Positions 42,439 to 51,579 are shown, counted from the first letter of the stretch. The stretch: 64,000 nt of DNA from Micromonospora arborensis (GCF_003205615.1 NZ_PYBV01000030.1:175943-239942); one strand, 5' to 3'. Notes: a model not told the origin generated them from the letters alone. Program-made: numbers and translations.

Positions 42439-43646
42439 GGCATCTCCACGGTGATGGTCGTCGGCCCACCGGACGGGCTGTCCACCCGCAGCGCGCCGTC
42501 CAGCGACTCGGCCCGCCGGACCAGCCCGGCCAGACCCGTACCCGTGCTTCCGGGTTTCGCCCCGCCGCGCCCGTCGTCGGTGACGGTCAGGCGCAGTGCG
42601 CCACCCAGCGCGCGAAGGTCCAGCCGGATCCGGCTGGCCCCGGCGTGCTTCGCCACGTTGGTGAGCAGTTCAGCGGCGCTGAAATAGAGCGCCGACTCCA
42701 TTTCGGGCGATGGCCGCAGGGGCAGGTCCACGTGTACGTCGACGGGTACCGCGCTGCGTGCGGCCAGGGTCTCGATCGCGGTGCTCAGGCCGGCGTCCAG
42801 CGCGGGTGGGTGAATGCCCCGCACGATGTCCCGCAGCTCGGTCAGCGCCTCCACCACCGTGCCTCGGGCCTGTGCCACCATCGCCCGCAGCTCCGGCTCG
42901 CCGGCGCGCCGCTCGATGCGCGACAGCGCCACGCCCAGCGCGACCAGCCGGGCCTGCGTACCGTCGTGCAGGTCGCGCTCCACCCGCCGCAGCAGCGCGG
43001 CCGCGTCCGCCCGCAGCGCGGCCCGGTTGGCCTCCAGCGCCGCTATCCGGGCTCGTTCCGGGCCCGGCTCCAGCAGGGCCCCCACCAACCCTCGGTCCAG
43101 CCACACGATGAGCCGGAAGTACCACGGAAACACCAGCAGCGCGGCCAACCCCTGCACGGCCAGACCCCAGGGACCGCCCCAGGGGGGATCCTGTGGGAAC
43201 CGGTGCATCCACACGGGATAGGTGATCCCCAGCAGCCCTCCGGCGATGAGGACCCCACCGAGGTACGCGGCCGCGGCCATCAGCGGCAGTCGGGCGAAGC
43301 AGTACGCGAGGGCCTTCCAACCGCTGACATCCGTCAGCACCGCGCGGGCCCAGCGCACCGGGCCCGGTCCGCGGCGGCGTACCGGCGGTGGGTTCGGCCA
43401 ACTCCAGCCGAGGAACAGCCGGGCCGGCCCACGGAAGTACCGTACGGTCAGCCGGGCCAGCACCAGCACACCGGTCAGCAGCGGCAGCCCGATCGTCAGC
43501 AGCGACAGCGCGGAGAACACCAGCCCCAGCAGTGCGATCGCGAACGTCGGCACGGCCAACACGGTGCCGGTGACCGCGTACCCGACCTCTCTCCAGGTGC
43601 GGGCGGCCACCGGCGCGCGCAGGACGGTGCCGACGACCGATCTCAC
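42429..43646 (-). CDS. Membrane sensor histidine kinase (HisKA_3)
   Basis: 405 residues. Four to six N-terminal helices (for example AVPTFAIALLGLVFSALSLL) form a membrane sensor without a large extracellular domain. The dimerisation/phosphotransfer motif is RRVERDLHDGTQARLVALGV with the phosphorylated His; the ATPase part has ELLTNVAKHAGASR and DDGRGGAKPGSTGTGLAG. The GTG start at 43646 overlaps the permease stop (GTGA). Coupling with an ABC transporter resembles sensing of envelope or peptide stress through the transporter. Confidence 0.9.
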   Translation of the reverse strand: MRSVVGTVLRAPVAARTWREVGYAVTGTVLAVPTFAIALLGLVFSALSLLTIGLPLLTGVLVLARLTVRYFRGPARLFLGWSWPNPPPVRRRGPGPVRWARAVLTDVSGWKALAYCFARLPLMAAAAYLGGVLIAGGLLGITYPVWMHRFPQDPPWGGPWGLAVQGLAALLVFPWYFRLIVWLDRGLVGALLEPGPERARIAALEANRAALRADAAALLRRVERDLHDGTQARLVALGVALSRIERRAGEPELRAMVAQARGTVVEALTELRDIVRGIHPPALDAGLSTAIETLAARSAVPVDVHVDLPLRPSPEMESALYFSAAELLTNVAKHAGASRIRLDLRALGGALRLTVTDDGRGGAKPGSTGTGLAGLVRRAESLDGALRVDSPSGGPTTITVEMPCE

Positions 43647-44983
43647 GGGTCCACCGCCAGCGACTCCACGGCCGGGCGGCGCATTGCGACCAGCGCCGGC
43701 ACCACGGTGCCCAGCAGGACCAGACCGATCACCGTGGCCAGGCCGACGGTCAGCTGCCCGGTTGGCAGGTACGGCTTCCACGTACCCAGCATGCCGTGCA
43801 GCATCGGCACCACGGTGACCATTGCGACCACCGTACCCACCGCCAGAGCGGTCACGGTCACCATCAGGGCTTCGCAGACGACCACGGCCAGCGCCCGCAC
43901 CCTGCTCGCGCCGACCAGCCGGGTCACCGCAAGCTCCCGGCGCCGGGCCAGCAACACGGTCACCAGCGTGTTCACCGCAGCGACCGCAGCGAAGGTGACG
44001 TAGACGGCGGTCCCGGAATACTCCGTCCACACCTCTGCCGGTGACTCGGGCGCGCCGTGCACATGCACGGACGTGGTGTGCGTGACCACCTTCACCATGG
44101 CGAACGCGATCGCGAGGACCAGTGGTACCAGGGCGCCGGACAGCGCCTTGGACCGCACCGCGAGGTTGTCCGCAGCCAGCGCCCCGGTGCCCCCGAACAG
44201 TCGCGCCAGCGGGGCGACCAGCCGCAGCAGGACCGGACCGAGGAAACCGGCTCCAACGCACATCGCCAGCATCGTGAAGAAGCTCGACCCGTCAGCCTTC
44301 GCCGGGTCGCCGTTCGCGATCCGGATCGACAGCAGTACGCCGCCAGTCACGAGTACGACCCCGATCACGGTACGCACAAAGCTGAGCTGTCGCCGCGGGA
44401 CGGCCGTCTCGGTCAGCGCGGCGGCGGGGCGTACTCGTGCGGGGCGCATCGCGGCGACCAGCGCACCGACCAGCGACGCCCCGACGGTGATGCCCAACGC
44501 GGCGGGCAGCGCCGCGGCCGAAGGGTGGAAGGTCACGCCGGGTGGGATCACCCCGTGCCCGGTGAGCCCCGCCAACCAGGCGCGGGCGAGCAGGGCACCG
44601 AGCGGCACCCCCAGCAGGGCCGCCGGCACCGCCACCACTGCGGCCTGGGCCGCCACCGCGCGGCGCACCCGCCCGGGAGTGGCACCGACCGCCCGCACCA
44701 GCGCGATGTCCCGGCCCTGCCGGGCGATCGACGACGTCATGGTCAACCCGACGATCAACGCGGTCAGGTACACCGACATCACCACGAACAGCGCGGCCAT
44801 CTCGGGGAGGCTGCTCTCGGTCAGCGCCTGCCGGGCGGCCGGGTCCAACCGCGCGCCGGACATTGAGGAACTGGCGCCGAGCGCTCCGGACGCCAGCGCG
44901 GCGGCCAGGCACTGCGTGACGAACGGGCCAGCGAACGCCCACGGCTGCTTGCGCAGCGCCTGCCTGGTCAGCCCCGCGTTCAC
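43643..44983 (-). CDS. FtsX-like ABC transporter permease
   Basis: 446 residues with two FtsX-type blocks of membrane helices (VVMSVYLTALIVGLTMTSSI and VTFAAVAAVNTLVTVLLAR, among others). It is shorter than typical MacB-type permeases, with only a small extracellular loop. The ATG overlaps the ATPase stop (ATGA), and its stop overlaps the kinase GTG. The likely role is mechanotransmission or export of a lipid, peptide or antibiotic with the ATPase at 44980-45717. Confidence 0.9.
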   Translation of the reverse strand: MNAGLTRQALRKQPWAFAGPFVTQCLAAALASGALGASSSMSGARLDPAARQALTESSLPEMAALFVVMSVYLTALIVGLTMTSSIARQGRDIALVRAVGATPGRVRRAVAAQAAVVAVPAALLGVPLGALLARAWLAGLTGHGVIPPGVTFHPSAAALPAALGITVGASLVGALVAAMRPARVRPAAALTETAVPRRQLSFVRTVIGVVLVTGGVLLSIRIANGDPAKADGSSFFTMLAMCVGAGFLGPVLLRLVAPLARLFGGTGALAADNLAVRSKALSGALVPLVLAIAFAMVKVVTHTTSVHVHGAPESPAEVWTEYSGTAVYVTFAAVAAVNTLVTVLLARRRELAVTRLVGASRVRALAVVVCEALMVTVTALAVGTVVAMVTVVPMLHGMLGTWKPYLPTGQLTVGLATVIGLVLLGTVVPALVAMRRPAVESLAVDP

Positions 44984-45717
44984 CGGGCCACCACCGGGTC
45001 ACTCACGGTGGCGGCCAACCGCTCCGCGATGGTCGTCGGATCGGGCGTCGGGCCGTCCGCCACCACCTCGCCGTCGCGCAACAGGATGAGCCGGTCGCTC
45101 CAGGCCGCTGCCATCGGGTCGTGGGTCACCATCACCACCGTCACCCGGGAGCGGTCCACCCCGCTTCGAAACAACCGCAGGACCTGCCCACCGGTAGCCG
45201 GATCCAACGCCCCGGTCGGCTCATCCGCGAACACCACGGCGGGACGGCCGGCCAGCGCACGGGCAATGGCGACCCGCTGGCGCTGGCCACCGGACAACTC
45301 GCCGACCGGCCGACCAGCCAGCCCGGACAGCCCGACCTCGGCCAGCACCTCGTCGAGCGGGCGCGGGCGCGGACCGCCCAGCCGACGGGGCAGCAGCACG
45401 TTCTGCCGCACCGTTAGTTCCGACAAGAGGTTGTACGACTGGAAGACGAACCCCACCCGGTCGCGGCGCAGCCGGGTCAGCGCACCTTCGCGCATCCGCG
45501 TGACATCCTGGCCGACCAGCCGGACCCGGCCCGACGTCGGCCGATCCAGCCCGGCCGCACACTGCAGCAAGGTGCTCTTGCCCGACCCGGTCGCGCCCAT
45601 CACCGCCACGAACGTGCCGGCCGACACCACGAGTGAGACGCTGCGAAGAGCGGCGACCGGCCGGCGGCGCGAGCCGTAGATGCGGGTCACCCCGTCAAGT
45701 TCCACCACGTTGTCCAT
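44980..45717 (-). CDS. ABC transporter ATP-binding protein (MacB/LolD type)
   Basis: 245 residues. Walker A MGATGSGKST, signature LSGGQRQRVAIARAL, Walker B VVFADEPTGALD and switch VMVTHDP are intact. FVFQSYNLLSELTVRQNVLL is typical of LolD/MacB ATPases that pair with FtsX-like permeases. ATG 45717 opens VVELDGVTRIYG. A longer open frame upstream is not supported. First gene of a four-gene overlapping operon. Confidence 0.92.
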   Translation of the reverse strand: MDNVVELDGVTRIYGSRRRPVAALRSVSLVVSAGTFVAVMGATGSGKSTLLQCAAGLDRPTSGRVRLVGQDVTRMREGALTRLRRDRVGFVFQSYNLLSELTVRQNVLLPRRLGGPRPRPLDEVLAEVGLSGLAGRPVGELSGGQRQRVAIARALAGRPAVVFADEPTGALDPATGGQVLRLFRSGVDRSRVTVVMVTHDPMAAAWSDRLILLRDGEVVADGPTPDPTTIAERLAATVSDPVVAR

Positions 45718-45823
45718 GCGTTCCAGCCTCGGCGCCGGCGGCGATACGGACATCCGGGTGGCCCGAACGGTAGAGGTGCGGTTATCCGTACCGCCCCGAC
45801 CCGGCAGCCGCGCCGGGCGCCGG

Positions 45824-46507
45824 CTACCGGTCCGCAGCTTCGGTAGGTGACGCGAGACGCTCCGACGTCCGCGCCACGGTGAACCTGGTACGCCGGTGGC
45901 GGGGCCGTTCGACCTCGTCCAGCAGCGCCACGGCGAAATCCTCGCTGGAGATGGTGGAGGTGCCCGCCGAGTCGACCAGTAACTCGTCGGCACCGAGTCG
46001 GTAGGAACCGGTGCGCTCACCTGGCTGAAGGATCGCGGGAGGGCTGAGGTAGGTCCAGTCCACCTCGGTGCTCGCCCGGAACACGGCGAGTTGGTCGTTG
46101 CAGGCGAGGGCGATCGCTCGCCAGGCCGGCGGTACGTACGCCGGATCGTCGACCACCAGCCTGCCGTCCGAGCCCGGCACGGTGAGACTGCCCGCCCCGC
46201 CGACGGCGAGCAGCCGTACGCCGGTGCGGGACAGCCCGGCGAGCAGCGCCTTCGCGACGGCCGCGAGTTCGTGCTCGTACCCGGTCGCTGGGCGGGTCGC
46301 GGTGACCACGACGTCCTGGCCGGCGCTCAGCTCGACGACGCTTTCGACGTCGGCGGCGTCGCCGACGCGGCGGATCGCGGCCGGCGGCAGTTGGGTGAGC
46401 CTGCCCGGGTCCCGTACGACGGCCGTGACGTCGTGGCCACGGCTCAGGGCCTCCGCGACGATCCGACTCCCGGTGTTGCCGGCGGCCCCGAAAACGGTGA
46501 TGCGCAT
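45824..46507 (-). CDS. NAD(P)H-binding protein (SDR-like, NAD_binding_10)
   Basis: 227 residues. MRITVFGAAGNTGSRIVAEAL is the Rossmann start; DVVVTATRPATGYEHELAAVA and the VDWTYLSPPAIL segment are typical of the YwnB/NAD(P)H-binding family, thought to reduce or protect against reactive carbonyls or flavin-type cofactors. The ATG lies five bases after the EamA stop, so both are on one message under the MarR repressor at 47540. Confidence 0.87.
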   Translation of the reverse strand: MRITVFGAAGNTGSRIVAEALSRGHDVTAVVRDPGRLTQLPPAAIRRVGDAADVESVVELSAGQDVVVTATRPATGYEHELAAVAKALLAGLSRTGVRLLAVGGAGSLTVPGSDGRLVVDDPAYVPPAWRAIALACNDQLAVFRASTEVDWTYLSPPAILQPGERTGSYRLGADELLVDSAGTSTISSEDFAVALLDEVERPRHRRTRFTVARTSERLASPTEAADR

Positions 46508-46512
46508 GATTG

Positions 46513-47451
46513 TCAGCTCTTTTCTGCGAGTCGGGCGAGGGGTTGCTTGGTCGGGTCCAGTTGTGCGGCGGAGATGGAGACCAGGGCCAGGCCGAAGCCG
46601 AGGAGTTGGGTCGCGGTGAGGGACTGCCCGAGGACCAACCAGCCCAGGACGGCGGCGACGATGGGCGACAGCAGTGGGAGGAACGACATGGCCGTGACGG
46701 GCAGGTGCGCCAACCCGGTGAACCACAGCGTGTAGGCCAGGCCGGTCCCGACCAGGGACAGCCAGGCGTAGCCGCCCAGGGCGGGCGCGTCCAGCCTGGG
46801 CGGCAGGCCCTCGACGGCCAGGGCGAGTGGGGCGATCAGCAGCCCACCGGCGGTGAGTTGCCAGCCGGTGAAGGCCAGCACGCCGACACCGGGAGGTCGC
46901 CCCCACCGCTTGGTCAACACGGTCCCGGCGGCCATCACGGCGGTGCCGGCGAAGCCGGCCGCGAGTCCGATCGGATCGAAGCCCAGCCGGCCGCGCAGAA
47001 CCATGACCGCGATCCCGACCACACCGACGAGACCCCAGCCGAGACGCCACCGGCTCGGCCGCTCTGCGAGCAGGGCCACGGCCAGCCCGGCGACGATGAG
47101 CGGTTGTGCCGCCGAGAGCGTGGCCGCGACGCCGCCCGGCAGCCGGTACGCCGCCACGAACAGGAGCACGAAGAACGCCCCGATGTTGAGCGCGCCCAGC
47201 GCGGCCGCGCGCCACCACCAGACGCCGTCGGGCAGCCGTCTGGCGAGCAGGAGAGCGATGAGCCCGGCCGGAAGCGCGCGGAGCACGCCGGAGAGGAGCG
47301 GCCGGTCAGGGGGCAGCCACTGCGTGGTGACCAGATAGGTGGTGCCCCAGGTCACGGGTGCGAGCGAGGCGAGCCCGGTGATCGCCCAGTCGCTCGTCGT
47401 AACGCGACCGGACGGGACGACGACCTCCCGGCGGGGATGGGTTTCGAGCAC
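46513..47451 (-). CDS. EamA-family (DMT) metabolite exporter
   Basis: 312 residues with ten hydrophobic helices in two EamA repeats (GLASLAPVTWGTTYLVTTQW; GTAVMAAGTVLTKRWGRP; FLPLLSPIVAAVLGWLVLGQ). Such transporters export amino acids, drugs or pathway intermediates. GTG 47451 follows GAGAGG by five bases. It is divergent from a MarR regulator, with an 18-base inverted repeat in the gap, and is probably induced by its substrate. Confidence 0.88.
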   Translation of the reverse strand: MLETHPRREVVVPSGRVTTSDWAITGLASLAPVTWGTTYLVTTQWLPPDRPLLSGVLRALPAGLIALLLARRLPDGVWWWRAAALGALNIGAFFVLLFVAAYRLPGGVAATLSAAQPLIVAGLAVALLAERPSRWRLGWGLVGVVGIAVMVLRGRLGFDPIGLAAGFAGTAVMAAGTVLTKRWGRPPGVGVLAFTGWQLTAGGLLIAPLALAVEGLPPRLDAPALGGYAWLSLVGTGLAYTLWFTGLAHLPVTAMSFLPLLSPIVAAVLGWLVLGQSLTATQLLGFGLALVSISAAQLDPTKQPLARLAEKS

Positions 47452-47459
47452 GGAAACCT

Positions 47460-47532
47460 CTCAACGTTGAACTGTTTAAGGCTGAGATAAAATCACGGCT
47501 GATATCTTGGCGTCAAACAGTTCAACGTTGAG
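47460..47532. promoter_or_regulatory. Paired MarR operators forming an 18-base inverted repeat
   Basis: CTCAACGTTGAACTGTTT (47460-47477) and its exact reverse complement AAACAGTTCAACGTTGAG (47515-47532) flank the whole divergent promoter gap. Each arm holds the palindrome TCAACGTTGA. One copy overlaps the ribosome-binding region of each gene, so occupation by MarR would silence both. Confidence 0.8.
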
Positions 47533-47539
47533 GAGAGAG

Positions 47540-48073
47540 ATGGCGGACAGCCTGGACCGGATCCTGGACCAGTGGCGGGTCGAGCGACCGGACCTCGACG
47601 CGAGTCCCATGGGCGTGGTCGGCCGCATCCAGCGGGCGTCGCGGCTGCTGGAACGCGGGCTGAGCGAACACTTCGCCACTCGGGGGCTACAGACCTGGGA
47701 GTTCGACCTTCTCGCCACGCTGCTGCGTTCGGGCTCCCCGTACCAGCTGACGGCGGGCGATCTCGCGGCCACCTCGATGATCACCTCGGGGGCCATCACC
47801 AACCGGATCGACCGGCTGGAGGCGCGATCCCTGGTCCGCCGCGAGACCGATCCCACGAACCGCCGTAGCGTCCTGATCACTCTGACGGATCTCGGCCGCG
47901 AAGTCGTCGACAAGGCCATGAGCGATCACGTCGCCAACGAAGCACGGCTGATCGGGGCACTGCGCCCGGACGAGCAGGAGCAACTGGCCGGACTGCTGCG
48001 GACGATGTTGACCGCGCTCGGCGACACCCCAACGGATGCGCGTCCCCGACGATCAGACCACGGCGCTCCTTGA
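47540..48073 (+). CDS. MarR family transcriptional regulator
   Basis: 177 residues. QTWEFDLLATLLRSGSPYQL, TAGDLAATSMITSGAITNRI and DRLEARSLVRRETDPTNRRS give the winged helix. ATG 47540 directly follows AGGAGAGAG; the longer frame to 47507 runs through the operator. It should repress itself and the divergent EamA / NAD(P)H-binding operon via the TCAACGTTGA sites. Confidence 0.9.
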   Translation: MADSLDRILDQWRVERPDLDASPMGVVGRIQRASRLLERGLSEHFATRGLQTWEFDLLATLLRSGSPYQLTAGDLAATSMITSGAITNRIDRLEARSLVRRETDPTNRRSVLITLTDLGREVVDKAMSDHVANEARLIGALRPDEQEQLAGLLRTMLTALGDTPTDARPRRSDHGAP

Positions 48074-48117
48074 TGTTCGATCGATGCCCTGCTCGGCCGC
48101 TTTCACGGATGCCGCGT

Positions 48118-48798
48118 TCACGGCGCTCGGCGGACCATCTCGCTGATCCAGGTGGGCGCGAACGGCGACGTGCAGCCCGGGGACGTCGGGTAGTCCTTGA
48201 GCACCTCCAGGCGTTCGCCGATGTCGATTGCACGAGCACGGTGCTCGGCATGCTCGATCCCGATCTGAGCCAGGCAGTGGTTCATCGCCCACTGCAGGCG
48301 ACCCGGGGCGTCTTTCATCTCCGTCTCGATGACGTCGAGCAGTCTTGGCAGGTCCAGGCTCTCGGGCTTCTTCGCCACCCGTTCGGTGGTCAGCGCCCAG
48401 CCAGCACTCGCCACCACGGGATCCGGATCGACGAGCCAGGCCAGCCGCAGTTCTTCGGCGTACGGGTTCTTCTTCACGACGTAGGTCACGAACCAGTCGT
48501 GCACCTTGGATGCGCGCGCCTCACGCAGCATGACGTCCAGCTCGTCACGCTCGAACGCCCTGGGGCGGCAGATCAAGATCGCCAGCAGTCTCGCCGCGGT
48601 CTCATCCGTGTCCCAGAGCCGGCATGCGAGGTCCTGCTGCGTCTTCAGCCGCTTGGCGAGTGCGCGAAGCTTGCCGAGGTTGACACCGTGATCGTCACCG
48701 TGTCGCGCGTTCACCTCGCGGATCTTCGAGTCCTCAAGGCCGGCGAGTTCGGCCATGACCTCGGCCACCATCGCGTCGGTCACCGTCGTCGCGACCAC
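48118..48798 (-). CDS. AlkD-like HEAT-repeat DNA alkylation repair protein
   Basis: 226 residues, all-helical. LGKLRALAKRLKTQQDLACR, LAILICRPRAF, KVHDWFVTYVVKKNPYAEEL and DAPGRLQWAMNHCLAQIGIE match the AlkD-like branch of HEAT-repeat DNA glycosylases, which recognise alkylated bases without flipping them. GTG 48798 lies five bases after GGAGG; upstream ATG/GTG codons lack such a site. It is convergent with the MarR gene and divergent from aroA. Activity of this exact subgroup is inferred. Confidence 0.82.
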   Translation of the reverse strand: MVATTVTDAMVAEVMAELAGLEDSKIREVNARHGDDHGVNLGKLRALAKRLKTQQDLACRLWDTDETAARLLAILICRPRAFERDELDVMLREARASKVHDWFVTYVVKKNPYAEELRLAWLVDPDPVVASAGWALTTERVAKKPESLDLPRLLDVIETEMKDAPGRLQWAMNHCLAQIGIEHAEHRARAIDIGERLEVLKDYPTSPGCTSPFAPTWISEMVRRAP

Positions 48799-48964
48799 CG
48801 CAACCTCCCACCCATCACGTGTGACGTGCACCTTACCGACGGATGGGCCACCTGGGAGGTCGCGGCCGGCGGAACAGGAGGCGCTGATCCGGCCGATTAA
48901 TCTGGTGGGGCCATGCCCGGCGAGGCTCGACCGCCCTCATGAAACAGGCATAGGAGAGCGTTGC

Positions 48965-50248
48965 ATGAGTTCTGCACCCCGCGAGGTAGTCGCGCGCGTC
49001 CCCGGCTCGAAGTCGATCATGGCGAGGGCCTTGCTCATCGCGGCTCTGGCCGAGGGGACCACCCGTCTCGTGGCCCCGCTGGCCGCGGCCGACACGGTGG
49101 CTTTCGCCACGGGCCTCGACAGCCTCGGATTTCCGGTGACCCGCGAGCCCGAGGTGTGGACCGTGACCGGGGATCCGGCCGGTCCGCCCACCACGGAGGC
49201 GACGGTGTGGTGTAACGACTCGGGCACCGCGGCGCGGTTCGTTCCGGCCCTGGCAGCGTTGGGGCGCGGGCGCTATGTGATCGACGGCAGCGCGCAGATG
49301 CGGGCACGACCCATGGCGCCCCTGCTGACGGCACTTCGGGGCCTCGGTGTCCGGATCGACGCCGCCCCCGGGGACAGCCTGCCGTGGGTCGTGCACGGCG
49401 CACACGTCGCCGGCGGCACGATCGAGGTGGATGCGAGCCTCTCCAGCCAGTACCTGTCGGCACTGTGCCTGTCGGCGCCGGCGATGCGTAACGGCCTCAA
49501 GGTGCAGGCACGCAATCCCGTTTCCGCGCCGTACGTCCATCTCACGTTGGCGATGATGCGCCAGTTCGGGGTCGAGTCCAGTTGGGAGGACTCCACGATC
49601 ACCATCCCGCCCGGCACCTACCGGGCTCAGGAGTATCGGATCGAGCCGGACGCGTCGACGGCGTCGTACTTCTTCGCGGCTGCCGCCGTCACGGGAAACA
49701 CCGTGACGGTGCCGGGCCTCGGCCGGCGGTCGCGCCAGGGTGATCTCCGGTTCGCCACGGAGATTCTGCCGACGATGGGCTGCCGGGTCGACGTCGATGA
49801 CGACAGCGTCACCGTCACCGGCCCGGCACAGCTGCGGTCACCAGGCACGGTGGCCATGCGCGACATCAGCGACACGATGATGACCCTGGCGGCCATCGCG
49901 CCGTTCGCCGATGCGCCGACCCGTATCACCGATGTGGCGAACTGTCGGGTCAAGGAGTCGGATCGCATCGACGCGATCACCACCGCGCTCACTGCCTGCG
50001 GCGTATCCACCCGCTCGGGTCCCGACTGGCTCGAGATCGACCCGGGGACTCCGACGGGAGCGCTCGTGCAGACCCGCTCGGATCACCGGATCGCGATGAG
50101 CATGAGCGTGACCGGCCTCCGTACGCCGGGAATCGAGTTCGACGAACCGTCCTGCGTCGACAAGACCTTCCCGCAGTTCCACGAGGAATTCGCCGCCCTG
50201 GCTCGCGGCTGGGACCTGCCACTCGACTCGGGACGTAGCCGCGTCTGA
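48965..50248 (+). CDS. aroA: 3-phosphoshikimate 1-carboxyvinyltransferase (EPSP synthase)
   Basis: 427 residues; transfers the enolpyruvyl group of PEP to shikimate-3-phosphate in aromatic amino-acid synthesis. Substrate-binding motifs are in order: PGSKSIMARALLIAALAEGT, NDSGTAARF, RARPMAPLL, SSQYLSALCLSAP, CRVKESDRI, RSDHRIAMS and CVDKTFPQF. The PEP-loop reads NDSGTAARF rather than the NAGTAMRP of enterobacterial enzymes, so it belongs to a divergent branch. ATG 48965 lies after AGGAGAG. It may be the housekeeping copy or a paralogue; the rest of the genome would decide. Confidence 0.9.
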   Translation: MSSAPREVVARVPGSKSIMARALLIAALAEGTTRLVAPLAAADTVAFATGLDSLGFPVTREPEVWTVTGDPAGPPTTEATVWCNDSGTAARFVPALAALGRGRYVIDGSAQMRARPMAPLLTALRGLGVRIDAAPGDSLPWVVHGAHVAGGTIEVDASLSSQYLSALCLSAPAMRNGLKVQARNPVSAPYVHLTLAMMRQFGVESSWEDSTITIPPGTYRAQEYRIEPDASTASYFFAAAAVTGNTVTVPGLGRRSRQGDLRFATEILPTMGCRVDVDDDSVTVTGPAQLRSPGTVAMRDISDTMMTLAAIAPFADAPTRITDVANCRVKESDRIDAITTALTACGVSTRSGPDWLEIDPGTPTGALVQTRSDHRIAMSMSVTGLRTPGIEFDEPSCVDKTFPQFHEEFAALARGWDLPLDSGRSRV

Positions 50249-50304
50249 GGACCACCCGGTCGCGGGCACCACCCGGAACCGCAAGTGCTGCTTTACTGTG
50301 CGCC

Positions 50305-50850
50305 GTGTCGGAGTCGTACTCTTTTTCGTCCCTGCCCGAGCCGCTCCCCGCGGAAGGCCCGCCCGCGACGTCCGAGCCGCCGGCCGTGCCTGCACCGCCC
50401 GCTCCCCGCAAGAGGTCGTGGATTCCGCTGGTGCTCGTGGGTGGAGTGGCGGCGATCGTCGGCGCACTCGTCGCGACGGCGGTAACCCTTGCCGTCACAC
50501 GGACCCAGCCCCACGAGTACGTCGTCAGCGTTTTCCTCAAGCAGGACGCGACCGACGAGCAGAGGGCCGCTGTCGAGTCGGCGCTCGACGCCCTGGAGCC
50601 GGTGGAACGTAAGTTCGAGAGCCGGGAACAGGCGTGGGAGAACTACCGGAAGCTTTTCCAGGACCGTCCGGATCTGCTCGCGGCAGGCTCGCTGGAAGCG
50701 ATGCCCGAGTCGTTCCGGGTCAGGACGAAGAGCCGGGTGTTCGACTGCGGTCTCCTGCTGGGTGTCCGGGACCTGGCCGTGGTGGACAAGATTCAGGTGA
50801 TCCAGCGGCCCACCGACGACGAGGCCGGTGCGGAGATTGCCTGCGGCTGA
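50305..50850 (+). CDS. Membrane protein with a stand-alone FtsX extracellular domain
   Basis: 181 residues: a proline-rich cytosolic N-terminus, one membrane helix (WIPLVLVGGVAAIVGALVAT) and an outer domain resembling the FtsX ectodomain (EYVVSVFLKQDATDEQRAAV, FESREQAWENYRKLFQD, AMPESFRV). In FtsX this domain binds peptidoglycan hydrolase partners; here the permease body is missing. It may regulate a wall hydrolase or antagonise FtsEX. GTG 50305 is the start. Partner unknown. Confidence 0.75.
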   Translation: MSESYSFSSLPEPLPAEGPPATSEPPAVPAPPAPRKRSWIPLVLVGGVAAIVGALVATAVTLAVTRTQPHEYVVSVFLKQDATDEQRAAVESALDALEPVERKFESREQAWENYRKLFQDRPDLLAAGSLEAMPESFRVRTKSRVFDCGLLLGVRDLAVVDKIQVIQRPTDDEAGAEIACG

Positions 50851-50967
50851 GCTGTCGTCCAACGTGTCGTCGCGGTGGCCGATGGGAAGCGCTGGTTCGG
50901 GAAGCGGGACGCGCCACGGCGGGGCCGCCCTCTCGCCCCGCCGTGGTCCGGTTGCCCCGTGGTCAGG

Positions 50968-51579
50968 TCAGTCGCCGTCCGGCGGCGCCGTCAACTCGGC
51001 GTGCCGCACCGTGTAATCACCGCGGCTCACGGTGGCGAACGCGGCCGGCGCGAGGCAGGTACCGATTCGGGCCGGGCCCCAACTGCCTGCCTCGTCCTGG
51101 TCGAAGCTGGCCGACCAGGTGAAGCCGACGCGGTCGCGGCCGCGACCGCCGTCCTGGACGCTGAAACCGACGCGCTTGCCGAGGTGTTCGCTGGCCATCT
51201 CGTCGGCGCGGGTGACGATGCCGGTCAGGGTCGCGTGGCCAGGGCTGGTGATCATGCAGTCGACTGCGGCTTCGAACCGCACGGTGATGTTCTGCGTGGC
51301 CAGCCGGTGTGCGACCCACACCGTGCCTGTCGCGTCGGCAGGCGAGCTCACCTCCTCCCCTCCCGGAAGCACGATGGTGCGGCTGTACGGCGCCGACCGG
51401 ACGTCGAAGGCGAACGAGCGCACGTCCCCGTCCTGCCCGTATGGCAGGACGAACTCCGCCGATCCGGTCACCCGTGCGGGACTGCGGTCGGCGGCCCCGG
51501 CCGCGGCCCCAGTCGCTGTCGCCGTCGCCGTAACTAGCATCGCCACCGCGGCGATGCCCCATCCGAATGCTCTACGCAT
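50968..51579 (-). CDS. Secreted protein of unknown function, 203 residues
   Basis: Clear signal peptide (AAVAMLVTATATATGAAAGA) followed by a beta-rich domain of about 170 residues: GSAEFVLPYGQDGDVRSFAF, WVAHRLATQNITVRFEAAVD, two Cys (DCMITSPG and GTCLAPAAF) that could form a disulfide. The pattern resembles many actinomycete exported beta-sandwich proteins without assigned role. No operon partner. Confidence 0.7.
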   Translation of the reverse strand: MRRAFGWGIAAVAMLVTATATATGAAAGAADRSPARVTGSAEFVLPYGQDGDVRSFAFDVRSAPYSRTIVLPGGEEVSSPADATGTVWVAHRLATQNITVRFEAAVDCMITSPGHATLTGIVTRADEMASEHLGKRVGFSVQDGGRGRDRVGFTWSASFDQDEAGSWGPARIGTCLAPAAFATVSRGDYTVRHAELTAPPDGD

